Source of the DNA: Effusibacillus consociatus
Lineage (GTDB): Bacteria; Bacillota; Bacilli; Tumebacillales; Effusibacillaceae
DNA length: 64,000 nt
Direction: 5' to 3'
Assembly (NCBI RefSeq): GCF_042652925.1
Contig: NZ_JBHSHC010000029.1
Location: forward strand, 1-64,000
The stretch's first letter is position 1. Each line of letters opens with the position of its first letter. Below the pieces are notes generated by a model. It saw only the letters and a program-made list of their open reading frames with translations. It did not search any database and was not told the DNA's origin. The position numbers and the translations under genes are program-made. Below, piece by piece: positions 17,772 to 24,689 of the stretch.

Positions 17772-18814
17772 TGGAGTGCAACCTTTCCGGTAACAGCCTC
17801 TCTTCGTGTTTTAATAATCTCCGCCAGGATACTGAGCGCGACTTCCTCGGGCCCTTCGGCTCCAATCGCCAGACCGGCCGGAGAGTGAATCCAATCGGGT
17901 ACATCAGTCCCATGAAACAAACGGGAGGTTCTTTCACGGGAACCCAGGATTCCCAAGTACCCCAATTTCCGGTTTAGCAGCAGGGAAAGAAATTCCCGAT
18001 CCCGTTGAAAATTATGGGTCATGATCACCACTGAATCCCGTTCGGATAACTGTAACTTTCTTATGGTTTCGTCCGGCAGTCCGACCAAGATTTGATCCGC
18101 ATCCGGAAAAAATGTTTCCTCGCATAATGCCGGTCGCCAGTCTGCGACCGTCACGGAATACCCCGTTTGTGCTGCAAATGACACAAGAGGTTTTGCATCT
18201 GGCCCCGCCCCAAAGACGACTAAGCGGGGTTTCGGATGAAAGTGTTGAATGTACACAAATGCGGACAAGTCAGGAAAAAAATGCATCCCGTGATGGAGTC
18301 CTGTCTGTTCTGCATCCGATAAGAATTCCCTGATTTGAAAAGGTGGCTCTCCGTTCCATTCCCCGAAAAACTGATCATCCTCAGAACAAAAGATATAGTC
18401 GGAAACAGATGAATCAGTGGTTAATTTTTTCAGCATGGTTACAGGTATGCCCTGATCCAGAAAATTTTTTAATGTAAGCAAATGCTCTTGCAAATGTTGG
18501 CCAACCGGTTCCAGCAGCACATGGATAGCGCCATTGCATCCGGTGCCTTGCCCCCAGGACAAATCATCTTCGGCCCGCATGTCATAGATGATCGTCCGTG
18601 AAATCCCTTCCCGGATCACATCAGGTACCCTGACAGCAAGGTCAGCTTCCAAACACCCTCCACTTAAGAGGCCTATCTGGGTACCGTCCTCCTGCAGCAG
18701 CATACAGGTGCCTTCTTTTCGATAAGCGGAACCTGTTACCTTGATAATGGTTGCCAGTACACTTCTTTGAGTTGAGGTATTCAAAACATCCAAAATTCTA
18801 TGGATATCGCCCAT
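17759..18814 (-). CDS. pucA: XdhC/CoxI family XDH maturation factor
   Basis: A 351-residue protein with an N-terminal XdhC domain (GSAYRKEGTCML, then LSGGCLEADLA) and a C-terminal Rossmann domain (VVFGAGPDAKPLV, then GILGSRERTSRL). Such proteins bind Mo cofactor, promote its sulfuration and insert it into the xanthine dehydrogenase large subunit. The ATG has AAGAGGTACC in front. It lies 21 nt downstream of the deaminase stop as second gene of the operon. Confidence 0.92.
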   Translation of the reverse strand: MGDIHRILDVLNTSTQRSVLATIIKVTGSAYRKEGTCMLLQEDGTQIGLLSGGCLEADLAVRVPDVIREGISRTIIYDMRAEDDLSWGQGTGCNGAIHVLLEPVGQHLQEHLLTLKNFLDQGIPVTMLKKLTTDSSVSDYIFCSEDDQFFGEWNGEPPFQIREFLSDAEQTGLHHGMHFFPDLSAFVYIQHFHPKPRLVVFGAGPDAKPLVSFAAQTGYSVTVADWRPALCEETFFPDADQILVGLPDETIRKLQLSERDSVVIMTHNFQRDREFLSLLLNRKLGYLGILGSRERTSRLFHGTDVPDWIHSPAGLAIGAEGPEEVALSILAEIIKTRREAVTGKVALQCRT

Positions 18815-18835
18815 ATACGGTACCTCTTTTCTTTT

Positions 18836-20182
18836 TTAAATCCCTGCCTTCTTCAAAAGCCGGAGGATCGCGGCATCCGCTTTCCGCAAAATCTCCCGTT
18901 CTGACAGCGTGAGAAGCTTGCCCTCGTCCAAGACAACCTTTCCGTCAATCATCACCCACTCCACATCGCTGCTTTTCCCGCTGTAGACGAGACGGGATAC
19001 CGGATCTGTTGAGACTGACGGATAGGCTGACGGTTTTTCAAGATTAACCAGAATGAGGTCCGCCTTTTTGCCTGCTTCCAAACTGCCGATCTCCTGCTCC
19101 AATCCCATCGCCCGTGCCCCGCCAAGCGTCGCCATTTCAAGAACCGTATAGGCAGACATTGAGGTTTCCCCGTTGGTCGGTTTATGGATTAAAGCTGCAA
19201 GACGCATTTCCAGAAACATATCCAAATTATTTCCGCAGGGAGCCCCATCCGCCCCCAAAGATACGTGGACCCCCATGGATTGGAGTTCCGGAACGGGGCA
19301 AAATCCGGAAGCCAATTTTAAATTGGAAGACGGACAGTGGGTAACCTTTACCTGGTCATCTGCCAGGATTCGCTTCTCCGAATCGTCCAGCCAGATGCAA
19401 TGAGCAAGAATCAGATTGGGACCTGTTAATCCGATTTTTTGCAGGAATTGGATATTTCGCATTCCCCTGGTGACTTCAACCAAAGAGATTTCTTCCCGGT
19501 TTTCAGATGCATGAGTATGGACGGGAACGTTATAGTGACGGGACAATTTTCCCACTTCGGTTAACAAATCATCTGAGCAAGATATGACAAATCGAGGAGC
19601 AAAAGCGTAGCGAATTCGTCCATTGTCATATCCGTTCCACTTTTCCAGGAGCCTGACACTTTCTTCAATCGATTCGTTTGTATTCTCCTGAAGTCCCGTA
19701 GGCACGTTTCCCCCGGTATCCATCATGACTTTTCCGACTAGCGCTCGCATCCCGCTTTCTTGGAGAGCCCGAATAGCACATTCCGTATGATGAACCGTCT
19801 CCATATCGACGATTGCAGTGGTACCTCCCCGAATTAACTCAGCGATTCCCAATTGAGCTGAAATATAGATCGATTCTTCGTCATGGGCTGCCTCAAGCGG
19901 CCAAATTCGCTTTCGCAACCAGTCCATCAATTGAAGATCATCCGCTTGACCCCGAAAAAGTGTCTGGCACAGATGAACATGGGTCTGAACAAAGCCCGGA
20001 AGTGCGATCCGCCCTTTGCCTGGAACGATTTTGTCAAAACGGTGCGGTTGGTGTGAATGAACAGGTGCCTTTCCTCGTCCGATTTCTGTGATGATATTGT
20101 CTTCAACAACCAGATACCCTGGAAATACTTCCCGGGACGGGTTCATTGTAATGAGGGTGACATCCTTGATAAGTGTTTTCAT
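18836..20182 (-). CDS. aminopurine deaminase of the amidohydrolase family (guanine deaminase-like)
   Basis: A 448-residue metal-dependent deaminase. Motifs in order are PGFVQTHVHLCQTLFRG (metal His pair and substrate loop), HTHASEN, ILAHCIWLDDSE, THCPSSNLKLASG and LGADGAPCGNN (catalytic Asp). The family includes guanine deaminase, 8-oxoguanine deaminase and 5'-deoxyadenosine/SAH deaminase (DadD/MtaD). As first gene of an operon leading through xanthine dehydrogenase, a guanine or related aminopurine is the likely substrate, by context only. ATG follows GAGGAAGG. The leader upstream contains two structured elements that may control the operon. Confidence 0.83.
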   Translation of the reverse strand: MKTLIKDVTLITMNPSREVFPGYLVVEDNIITEIGRGKAPVHSHQPHRFDKIVPGKGRIALPGFVQTHVHLCQTLFRGQADDLQLMDWLRKRIWPLEAAHDEESIYISAQLGIAELIRGGTTAIVDMETVHHTECAIRALQESGMRALVGKVMMDTGGNVPTGLQENTNESIEESVRLLEKWNGYDNGRIRYAFAPRFVISCSDDLLTEVGKLSRHYNVPVHTHASENREEISLVEVTRGMRNIQFLQKIGLTGPNLILAHCIWLDDSEKRILADDQVKVTHCPSSNLKLASGFCPVPELQSMGVHVSLGADGAPCGNNLDMFLEMRLAALIHKPTNGETSMSAYTVLEMATLGGARAMGLEQEIGSLEAGKKADLILVNLEKPSAYPSVSTDPVSRLVYSGKSSDVEWVMIDGKVVLDEGKLLTLSEREILRKADAAILRLLKKAGI

Positions 20183-20447
20183 ATTCCTTCCTCGCTTTGC
20201 AGGTTACTTCTGCTGTCCGGAAAAAGAATAAGCCGCAGAAATAGAAGGAAGCCTCCTACATCCACGGCTTCTTAAATCCCCGCTGAACAGGGTTTAAGCG
20301 ACCGAACCCGATAGTTTGGAAGAGGAAAACGATAGATACGTATTCTTCTCCTAACCTATATAAAGTTTTATTATTCCTTGCTTTACTTTATTCTAACTTG
20401 CAGTGATACAGAACTGAATCTACATTGTAACCAAAGCTGACATTCAA
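20183..20447 (-). promoter_or_regulatory. leader element 1: structured RNA candidate before the purine operon
   Basis: Read on the minus strand from about 20309, the leader has GGTCGCTTA, a hairpin (TTAAA-CCC / GGGG-A-TTTAA), AAGAAGCCG and then a terminator-like stem GAAGCC/GGCTTC (20248-20271) before the deaminase ribosome binding site. The core is shared with element 2 about 340 bases upstream. This layout suggests an attenuating riboswitch or protein-responsive leader. It matches no riboswitch class I can name. The rest of the interval shows nothing else. Confidence 0.5.
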
Positions 20448-20546
20448 TCACAATCGATCCGAAAGCTCTCCCCGTCTACCATTAATTGTGAGATTGCAGG
20501 TTCCGTCTTCCGGTATGTAAGCCACTCCGTAATAACGTTGATCCAT
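20448..20546 (-). CDS. small ORF between the two leader elements (32 residues)
   Basis: ATG 20546 has a strong GGAGGAG site 6-7 bases upstream and opens a 32-codon frame beginning MDQRYYGVAYIPEDG and containing CNLTING. It sits directly after the terminator of element 2, so expression may depend on read-through. I do not recognise the product. It could be a leader peptide, a small protein or the remnant of a longer gene. Confidence 0.45.
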   Translation of the reverse strand: MDQRYYGVAYIPEDGTCNLTINGRRGELSDRL

Positions 20547-20570
20547 CGTCTTCTCCTCCAAAAACAAAAT

Positions 20571-20657
20571 AAAAAAACCGTAGAACGTTAGAAGAAAGTG
20601 CATCTAACTCTACGGTTTCTTAATCCCCGTTAAACGGAGTATAAGCGACCGGGTACC
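20571..20657 (-). promoter_or_regulatory. leader element 2 with strong terminator
   Basis: A second copy of the element: GGTCGCTTA, hairpin CCGTT/AACGG, GGGGATTAAGAA, then a long terminator stem AACCGTAGA...TCTACGGTT (20575-20618) followed by seven T on the minus strand. It lies between the DUF2294 gene and the small ORF. It may act as terminator of the former, as a regulated attenuator of the latter, or both. Confidence 0.55.
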
Positions 20658-20718
20658 TTTGACTAAAGATGAAACGAATTCTACGATTCACCTTCAGTGA
20701 AGTTTTTACCCACTTAAC

Positions 20719-21090
20719 TTAAATTGTAGTTGTATGGAACGGCTCCTCAAGACAAATCACCGTACAAGCAGACTCTGTGTTCGGGTCGTAATCTTTTAAA
20801 ATGGCAACCACATTTATGCTGAACATGTTTTGAAACTGTTCCTTAAGCCTGGCTTTGTACTCCCCCACTAAAGCAGCATCTACGGTTACAGTCAGCTCGG
20901 GATATTTTTCACTGATGCTTGCTAAGGCCGGAACCCGTTTTGACTGACTGAAAATGATGATCTTATCATCAAATATCTCGATTCTTTGTTTTTTTACCCC
21001 GACTCCGTACATTTCCTGATTGATTTGATTAAACAAATGGGCCAGCTGTTTCTTAAAAGTTGTCACAGGTGAATGAACGGCCGATAACAT
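20719..21090 (-). CDS. DUF2294 (MpsC-like) protein
   Basis: About 123 residues matching the DUF2294 pattern: an N-terminal helix (FKKQLAHLFNQINQEMYGVGV), KKQRIEIFDDKIIIFSQSKRVPAL and a C-terminal beta region. In staphylococci a member (MpsC) belongs to a bicarbonate/sodium membrane-potential system. Stand-alone copies like this one have no settled role. ATG 21090 is chosen because AAGGTGA precedes it; the GTG nine bases upstream overlaps that site. It is followed by leader element 2. Confidence 0.75.
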   Translation of the reverse strand: MLSAVHSPVTTFKKQLAHLFNQINQEMYGVGVKKQRIEIFDDKIIIFSQSKRVPALASISEKYPELTVTVDAALVGEYKARLKEQFQNMFSINVVAILKDYDPNTESACTVICLEEPFHTTTI

Positions 21091-21273
21091 ACTTTTCACC
21101 TTATTTCTGTCTGGGATAGAACCTTCGATAGTTCAATCTTACGTCCCGGCAAAAAAAGACTCAATCCGTTATGTGAGGAAAACTAACAATTTATTTCGAA
21201 AAAATTTTTGGAAGGTACGCTTCCTTGCATCCATCCAAAATTTAAATTTTCGAAGTTTGTAACAAAACAGATA

Positions 21274-21302
21274 TTCAAAAAATTCATCTGTTATAGTACA
21301 AT
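21274..21302 (+). promoter_or_regulatory. sigma-A type promoter of the 21336 gene
   Basis: TTCAAA (21274-21279) and TACAAT (21297-21302) are separated by 17 bases and lie about 30 bases before a GAGGAGAG site and ATG. Confidence 0.55.
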
Positions 21303-21335
21303 AAATGCAAAAGAAAATCCGAGGAGAGATTAGGG

Positions 21336-21683
21336 ATGCGAATTGCCGAATTTTATGGGTATACCTCTCAACAGATCGACAATAATGAAACAAAGTCCAA
21401 TTCAAATGTTGTGACACTAAAGAAACTGATTGAAAAGTGGGTTGAAACCAATAAGGGATCCAATCAGGAAACTGACGAGGTTCTGTTTGTTTTCGGAGAC
21501 AATGCCTGTTTAATGCGTCAAACTGCCGGAACGACGGAATTCGAGATAATACCTGCGAAGAAGATTGTAGTTTTTCGAGATACACAGTTTTTAATAGAAA
21601 ATGACAATGAATGCAGAATTTGCGGTGCAGAGTACGAGAATAAAAGAGAAGCGGTTTTATGCTGCACCAACGGCGATGAGTAG
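21336..21683 (+). CDS. hypothetical protein with C-terminal Cys motif
   Basis: A 115-residue protein not recognised as a named family. It is soluble and acidic, with a central beta-rich segment (DEVLFVFGDNACLMRQTAG, EIIPAKKIVVFRDTQFLI). Near the end, CRICGAEY followed by a CC pair about 15 residues later could bind zinc. It has its own promoter, a good GAGGAGA site and convergent orientation to the HNH gene. Confidence 0.7.
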   Translation: MRIAEFYGYTSQQIDNNETKSNSNVVTLKKLIEKWVETNKGSNQETDEVLFVFGDNACLMRQTAGTTEFEIIPAKKIVVFRDTQFLIENDNECRICGAEYENKREAVLCCTNGDE

Positions 21684-21713
21684 TGTAATGAAAAAAGATT
21701 AGAACGGTTGAAA

Positions 21714-21749
21714 GAAGGATCGGTCAGCGTTTTTGCTGGTCGATCCTTC
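21714..21749. terminator. hairpin between convergent genes
   Basis: GAAGGATCG/CGATCCTTC plus inner CAGC/GCTG form a 13-pair interrupted stem with a T-rich loop. It lies between the 21336 gene and the HNH gene and overlaps the last bases of the latter. Neither side has a long T tract. Confidence 0.55.
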
Positions 21750-22221
21750 AAACGTCCCATCTGTGTTCTTTATAGATTTCAAGCGACATCCTTTTGTCGC
21801 GCCTGACCTCCTCTACCGTTCTCTTGTTTCTTGCACACCATTTTACAAATTGTTTAAATTCATCCACAGTCAAACCGTTTTCGGACGCCAAGTATTGAAT
21901 CAGTTCACTCCATTGCTGATCAATATTTTTCCCACGACGTAAAGTTTTGTCTCTTCGTACTTCTTTAATCCATTCAAAAGGATTTTTGTTTGACTTTGAA
22001 GCATTCAGTGTTTTCTCCAAAGGATAGACATTCCCCGGATAAAATCCACCGTGTCCCCATTCCACAGGAATGAAGTGGTCTAAAGTGACGTTGTCCCGAA
22101 TCCCGGTTAATGAACAGGAATAATTAAATTTCCGCTGAATGTTTTCAATGTCTTCAGCGGTGAGGTTCGAAGGCAGATTTCTCTTCATCTCGAGTCGGGA
22201 TTGTTTGCGTTTGGAGCTCAA
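21748..22221 (-). CDS. HNH-endonuclease-like protein
   Basis: A 157-residue basic protein. The central CSLTGIRDNVTLDHFIPVEWGHGG...NVYPLEKTLNASKSNK matches an HNH nuclease fold: LDHFIP supplies the first catalytic His, the N-x-YPL and LNxxKSNK parts the rest. Only one Cys of the zinc-stabilised type is visible. Substrate and role are unknown. TTG 22221 overlaps the stop of the SDR gene, suggesting coupling, whereas ATG 22188 lacks a good Shine-Dalgarno site. No methylase or toxin-immunity partner is adjacent. Confidence 0.7.
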   Translation of the reverse strand: MSSKRKQSRLEMKRNLPSNLTAEDIENIQRKFNYSCSLTGIRDNVTLDHFIPVEWGHGGFYPGNVYPLEKTLNASKSNKNPFEWIKEVRRDKTLRRGKNIDQQWSELIQYLASENGLTVDEFKQFVKWCARNKRTVEEVRRDKRMSLEIYKEHRWDV

Positions 22222-22988
22222 AACCCGTACACACTCATCCCGCCATCCACCAGCAGCACCTGACCTGTCACATAGTTCGATGCATCAGATGCCAGAAACA
22301 CCGCCGGTCCCACGAGGTCTTCCAATTCCCCAACACGCTTCAGCGGCGTGCGGTCGAGGATTTCACCGAGATACTGCGGGTCATTCAAGAGCTTTTCAGT
22401 CAGAGGCGTTTTGAAATACCAGGGGCCGATCGAATTCACGTTGATGCCGTATTTCGCCCACTCCGTTGAGAGAATACGGGTCATGTGCATGAGCGCCGCC
22501 TTACTCGCCCCATATGCCACCCCTGTACGCAGCGCAACCGCACCTCCCACCGAGGCGATATTGAGAATTTTCCCTCCTCCTGTTTCCTTCATCCTACGGG
22601 CCACCACCTGTGACATCAAAAATGCTGATTTCAGGTTGGTGTTCATGATCGTATCCCATTCTTCATCTGTCACTTCCAGTGCCTGCGAACGGATGTTCAT
22701 TCCCGCATTATTAACCAGAATGTCAATCTTGCCCGCCTGATCCATCACCGTTTCAACAGCAGCCTCTACATCTGCACGCTGTGTGATGTTTGCTTGAAGC
22801 GGATACGCCTTCCTGCCTAACTTGAGGATTTCACCTGCAACCTTTTCCAAATCCTCCATCGTTCGTGCCAATATCGCCACATCCGAACCGGCCTCAGCCA
22901 AACCAATGGCCAGTGCCCGGCCTATACCGCGGCCTGCTCCCGTTACTAAAGCAACTTTGTCATCAAGCCGAAAAGAAGGCAAATACAT
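22218..22988 (-). CDS. short-chain dehydrogenase/reductase
   Basis: About 256 residues of a classical SDR: NAD(P)-binding TGAGRGIG near residue 17, NNAG, the catalytic Ser in NIASVGG, YGASK (Tyr and Lys), the NSIGPW segment and the terminal LLVDGGMS. It resembles gluconate 5-dehydrogenase and 3-oxoacyl reductases, but the substrate is unknown. ATG 22988 is selected because AAGGAG lies 8 bases before it; an ATG six bases upstream would be too close. It is probably co-transcribed with the HNH gene and diverges from the SR1P gene. Confidence 0.88.
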   Translation of the reverse strand: MYLPSFRLDDKVALVTGAGRGIGRALAIGLAEAGSDVAILARTMEDLEKVAGEILKLGRKAYPLQANITQRADVEAAVETVMDQAGKIDILVNNAGMNIRSQALEVTDEEWDTIMNTNLKSAFLMSQVVARRMKETGGGKILNIASVGGAVALRTGVAYGASKAALMHMTRILSTEWAKYGINVNSIGPWYFKTPLTEKLLNDPQYLGEILDRTPLKRVGELEDLVGPAVFLASDASNYVTGQVLLVDGGMSVYGF

Positions 22989-23114
22989 AATCATGTCTCC
23001 TTACATGTCACAATTCACTGTAATTTCTATGAAAAAGTATAACACCTGTTCCCGCAATCATCATCCCCAACTTGAATTGCCCCTTCTCATAACGGCTTCT
23101 CTCATGCGTTCAAG

Positions 23115-23147
23115 GGACAAAAAATGTCCAGCACAGGACAAAAAATG
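23115..23147. promoter_or_regulatory. repeated GGACA-A6-TG operator-like sites
   Basis: GGACAAAAAATG occurs at 23115-23126 and 23136-23147, exactly 21 bases apart on the same face of the helix. The first copy runs into TGTCC, making a GGACA/TGTCC dyad. The pair lies between the divergent SDR and SR1P genes, just upstream of the SR1P -10 box. A regulator such as CcpN would fit by analogy with Bacillus SR1, but the motif was not matched to a known site. Confidence 0.45.
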
Positions 23148-23175
23148 CAGTCTTTTTTTGCTGATTTAACGGGCT

Positions 23176-23181
23176 TATAAT
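23176..23181 (+). promoter_or_regulatory. -10 box of the SR1/SR1P transcript
   Basis: A perfect TATAAT lies 58 bases before the SR1P start codon. The -35 region is a T-rich stretch with poor match, suggesting dependence on a regulator. Confidence 0.5.
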
Positions 23182-23238
23182 ACCAATAAAGACATACGGA
23201 TAAGAATTGTGACATACTAATTAGGGAGGCTGGATGAG

Positions 23239-23364
23239 ATGACCGTTCTAGTTTGTCAGGATTGTGAGCAAACCATTGATTACATGCCGGATGAAAAGGT
23301 TCGAGTTCTGTACGGAAAGTGTTCCTTCTGTCAGGAAGCTGCTGCTCAACAATCAGATCGATGA
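23239..23364 (+). CDS. GapA-binding peptide SR1P
   Basis: A 41-residue peptide that begins MTVLVCQDCEQTI, continues DEKVRVLYGKCSFC and thus has the two CxxC pairs and the core typical of the SR1P family. In Bacillus subtilis the dual-function RNA SR1 encodes SR1P, which binds glyceraldehyde-3-phosphate dehydrogenase GapA and stimulates RNase J1. GGGAGG lies 9 bases before the ATG, and a strong terminator follows directly, giving a short monocistronic RNA of about 200 bases as expected for SR1. Any base-pairing role of the RNA cannot be judged here. Confidence 0.85.
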   Translation: MTVLVCQDCEQTIDYMPDEKVRVLYGKCSFCQEAAAQQSDR

Positions 23365-23392
23365 AAGCAAGCCGAAACCGGCTTGCTTTTTT
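23365..23392 (+). terminator. terminator of the SR1P transcript
   Basis: A perfect 10-bp stem AAGCAAGCCG/CGGCTTGCTT with AAAC loop ends in a run of T. It starts one base after the stop codon. Confidence 0.92.
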
Positions 23393-23597
23393 GTTTTAGC
23401 ACTTTAATTTTTCCGGCATCCTCCCGAGAAATGGTTGAGATTGCGAAAACCAAGGTTGATCCGATCAACAAAATCATTCGCCGCAAACTCAAACGGCCCC
23501 CGGCATCGATTGCCTTTGTTCCGCCTGTAGCGGGTATGATCCTTTGAAATCCCACTAAAGCGACCTTGCAATCGCAGGTTTTGGATTTTTCTCCCGT

Positions 23598-24641
23598 TCA
23601 TCTTTTTAAAAATGCAGCTATCCCACATTCGGCACCCCATTCAATATCTACTCTTCTCTTGGATTCTACTAACGTTACGGCAGAACCTTTTGTCAAAGAT
23701 TGAGAAACGGAATCAAGAATATCTATATTTTTCCAAATATTATCTCTCGAGTATGCCGGTATAGTTCCCCGCAGGATACAATCGGATATATGTTCAACCG
23801 TTCGTAAATTCTGATCTTCTTTTATCGTTATTTCCAGATTGGTGTTTTCTGTAAAAACCTCAATGATACCATCGCCGCCATTCAGATCAGGGCGGTAAGC
23901 AAAAGGGAGTTTAATCATCCCCTTTGTTCCAATCACTTCATATTCATTTCGCATTGTCATTTCAAAACTGCAATCAACAAGCGCGTACCTGTTATCTCGA
24001 TAGTTCAGAAGAACGCCGACAGTCGTTTCAACCCCATTTTGATCCCTCTCACCGCAAGCAACGACACTTCTTGGTTCGGTTCCAAAAATATTGCGAATTG
24101 AACTCACACAGTCAGAAACAAGATCGTACAAAATTCCTTCCCCAAATTCCGACTCCCTGTTGCCTGTGCAAAACGAAAAACTGGCCCTCATCATTTTGAC
24201 ATCACCAACCAAGCCGTCTTGAATCAATTGTTTTACCTTTTCATGTTGGGAATGGAAAAGATGCATGGATGCTTCCATGAAGATAACACCATTATCCTCA
24301 CAGACATTAATTATTTCTGCCGCCTCTTCCGCATTTAAAGCTGCGGACTTTTCACACCAGACGTGTTTTTTGGCACTGGCCGCCCTTATTATCCACTCAT
24401 GACGGAGGTTGATTGGTAATCGTATATAGACAGCATCAACATTTGGATCGTTTAGTATCTCTTCGTAGTTTTCATAGTGCTTCTCGATCTGTAACCGGTT
24501 TGAAATACTTCGTATTTTTCCTCCGTTTCCGGCAACGGCATACAATTCTGCATTGGATGAGGAGCCAAACGCAGATAGTAGTGCTTCACAGATAGTATTT
24601 TCCGTACTTAAAACACCCCATTTGACTTTTTTCGGAATCAT
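23598..24641 (-). CDS. Gfo/Idh/MocA family oxidoreductase
   Basis: A 347-residue NAD(P)-dependent dehydrogenase with an N-terminal Rossmann fold (WGVLSTENTICEALL) and the C-terminal alpha/beta domain. The usual EKP motif after the nucleotide domain reads EKSAALNAEEA, so Pro is replaced by Ser while the functional Lys is kept. The substrate is probably a sugar or inositol derivative, as in other family members. The ATG has AAGGAGAG. It stands alone downstream of the sigma-54 regulator and shows no clear link to it. Confidence 0.85.
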   Translation of the reverse strand: MIPKKVKWGVLSTENTICEALLSAFGSSSNAELYAVAGNGGKIRSISNRLQIEKHYENYEEILNDPNVDAVYIRLPINLRHEWIIRAASAKKHVWCEKSAALNAEEAAEIINVCEDNGVIFMEASMHLFHSQHEKVKQLIQDGLVGDVKMMRASFSFCTGNRESEFGEGILYDLVSDCVSSIRNIFGTEPRSVVACGERDQNGVETTVGVLLNYRDNRYALVDCSFEMTMRNEYEVIGTKGMIKLPFAYRPDLNGGDGIIEVFTENTNLEITIKEDQNLRTVEHISDCILRGTIPAYSRDNIWKNIDILDSVSQSLTKGSAVTLVESKRRVDIEWGAECGIAAFLKR

Positions 24642-24689
24642 AAACTCTCTCCTTAATAGACTTTGTGACTATCGATATTATCCCGAAGT

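Noticed and set aside
20575..20657. purine (guanine/adenine) riboswitch
   Set aside because: The conserved purine aptamer features (terminal TATA/ATA stem and the two kissing loops) were looked for and not found, so the element is left unclassified.
21714..21749. short CRISPR-like repeat
   Set aside because: Only a single inverted repeat is present. No regularly spaced repeats exist anywhere in the window.
23404..23597. short minus-strand frames after the SR1P terminator
   Set aside because: Two overlapping frames lack a ribosome binding site and a recognisable family. They may be the tail of a lost gene but cannot be supported.
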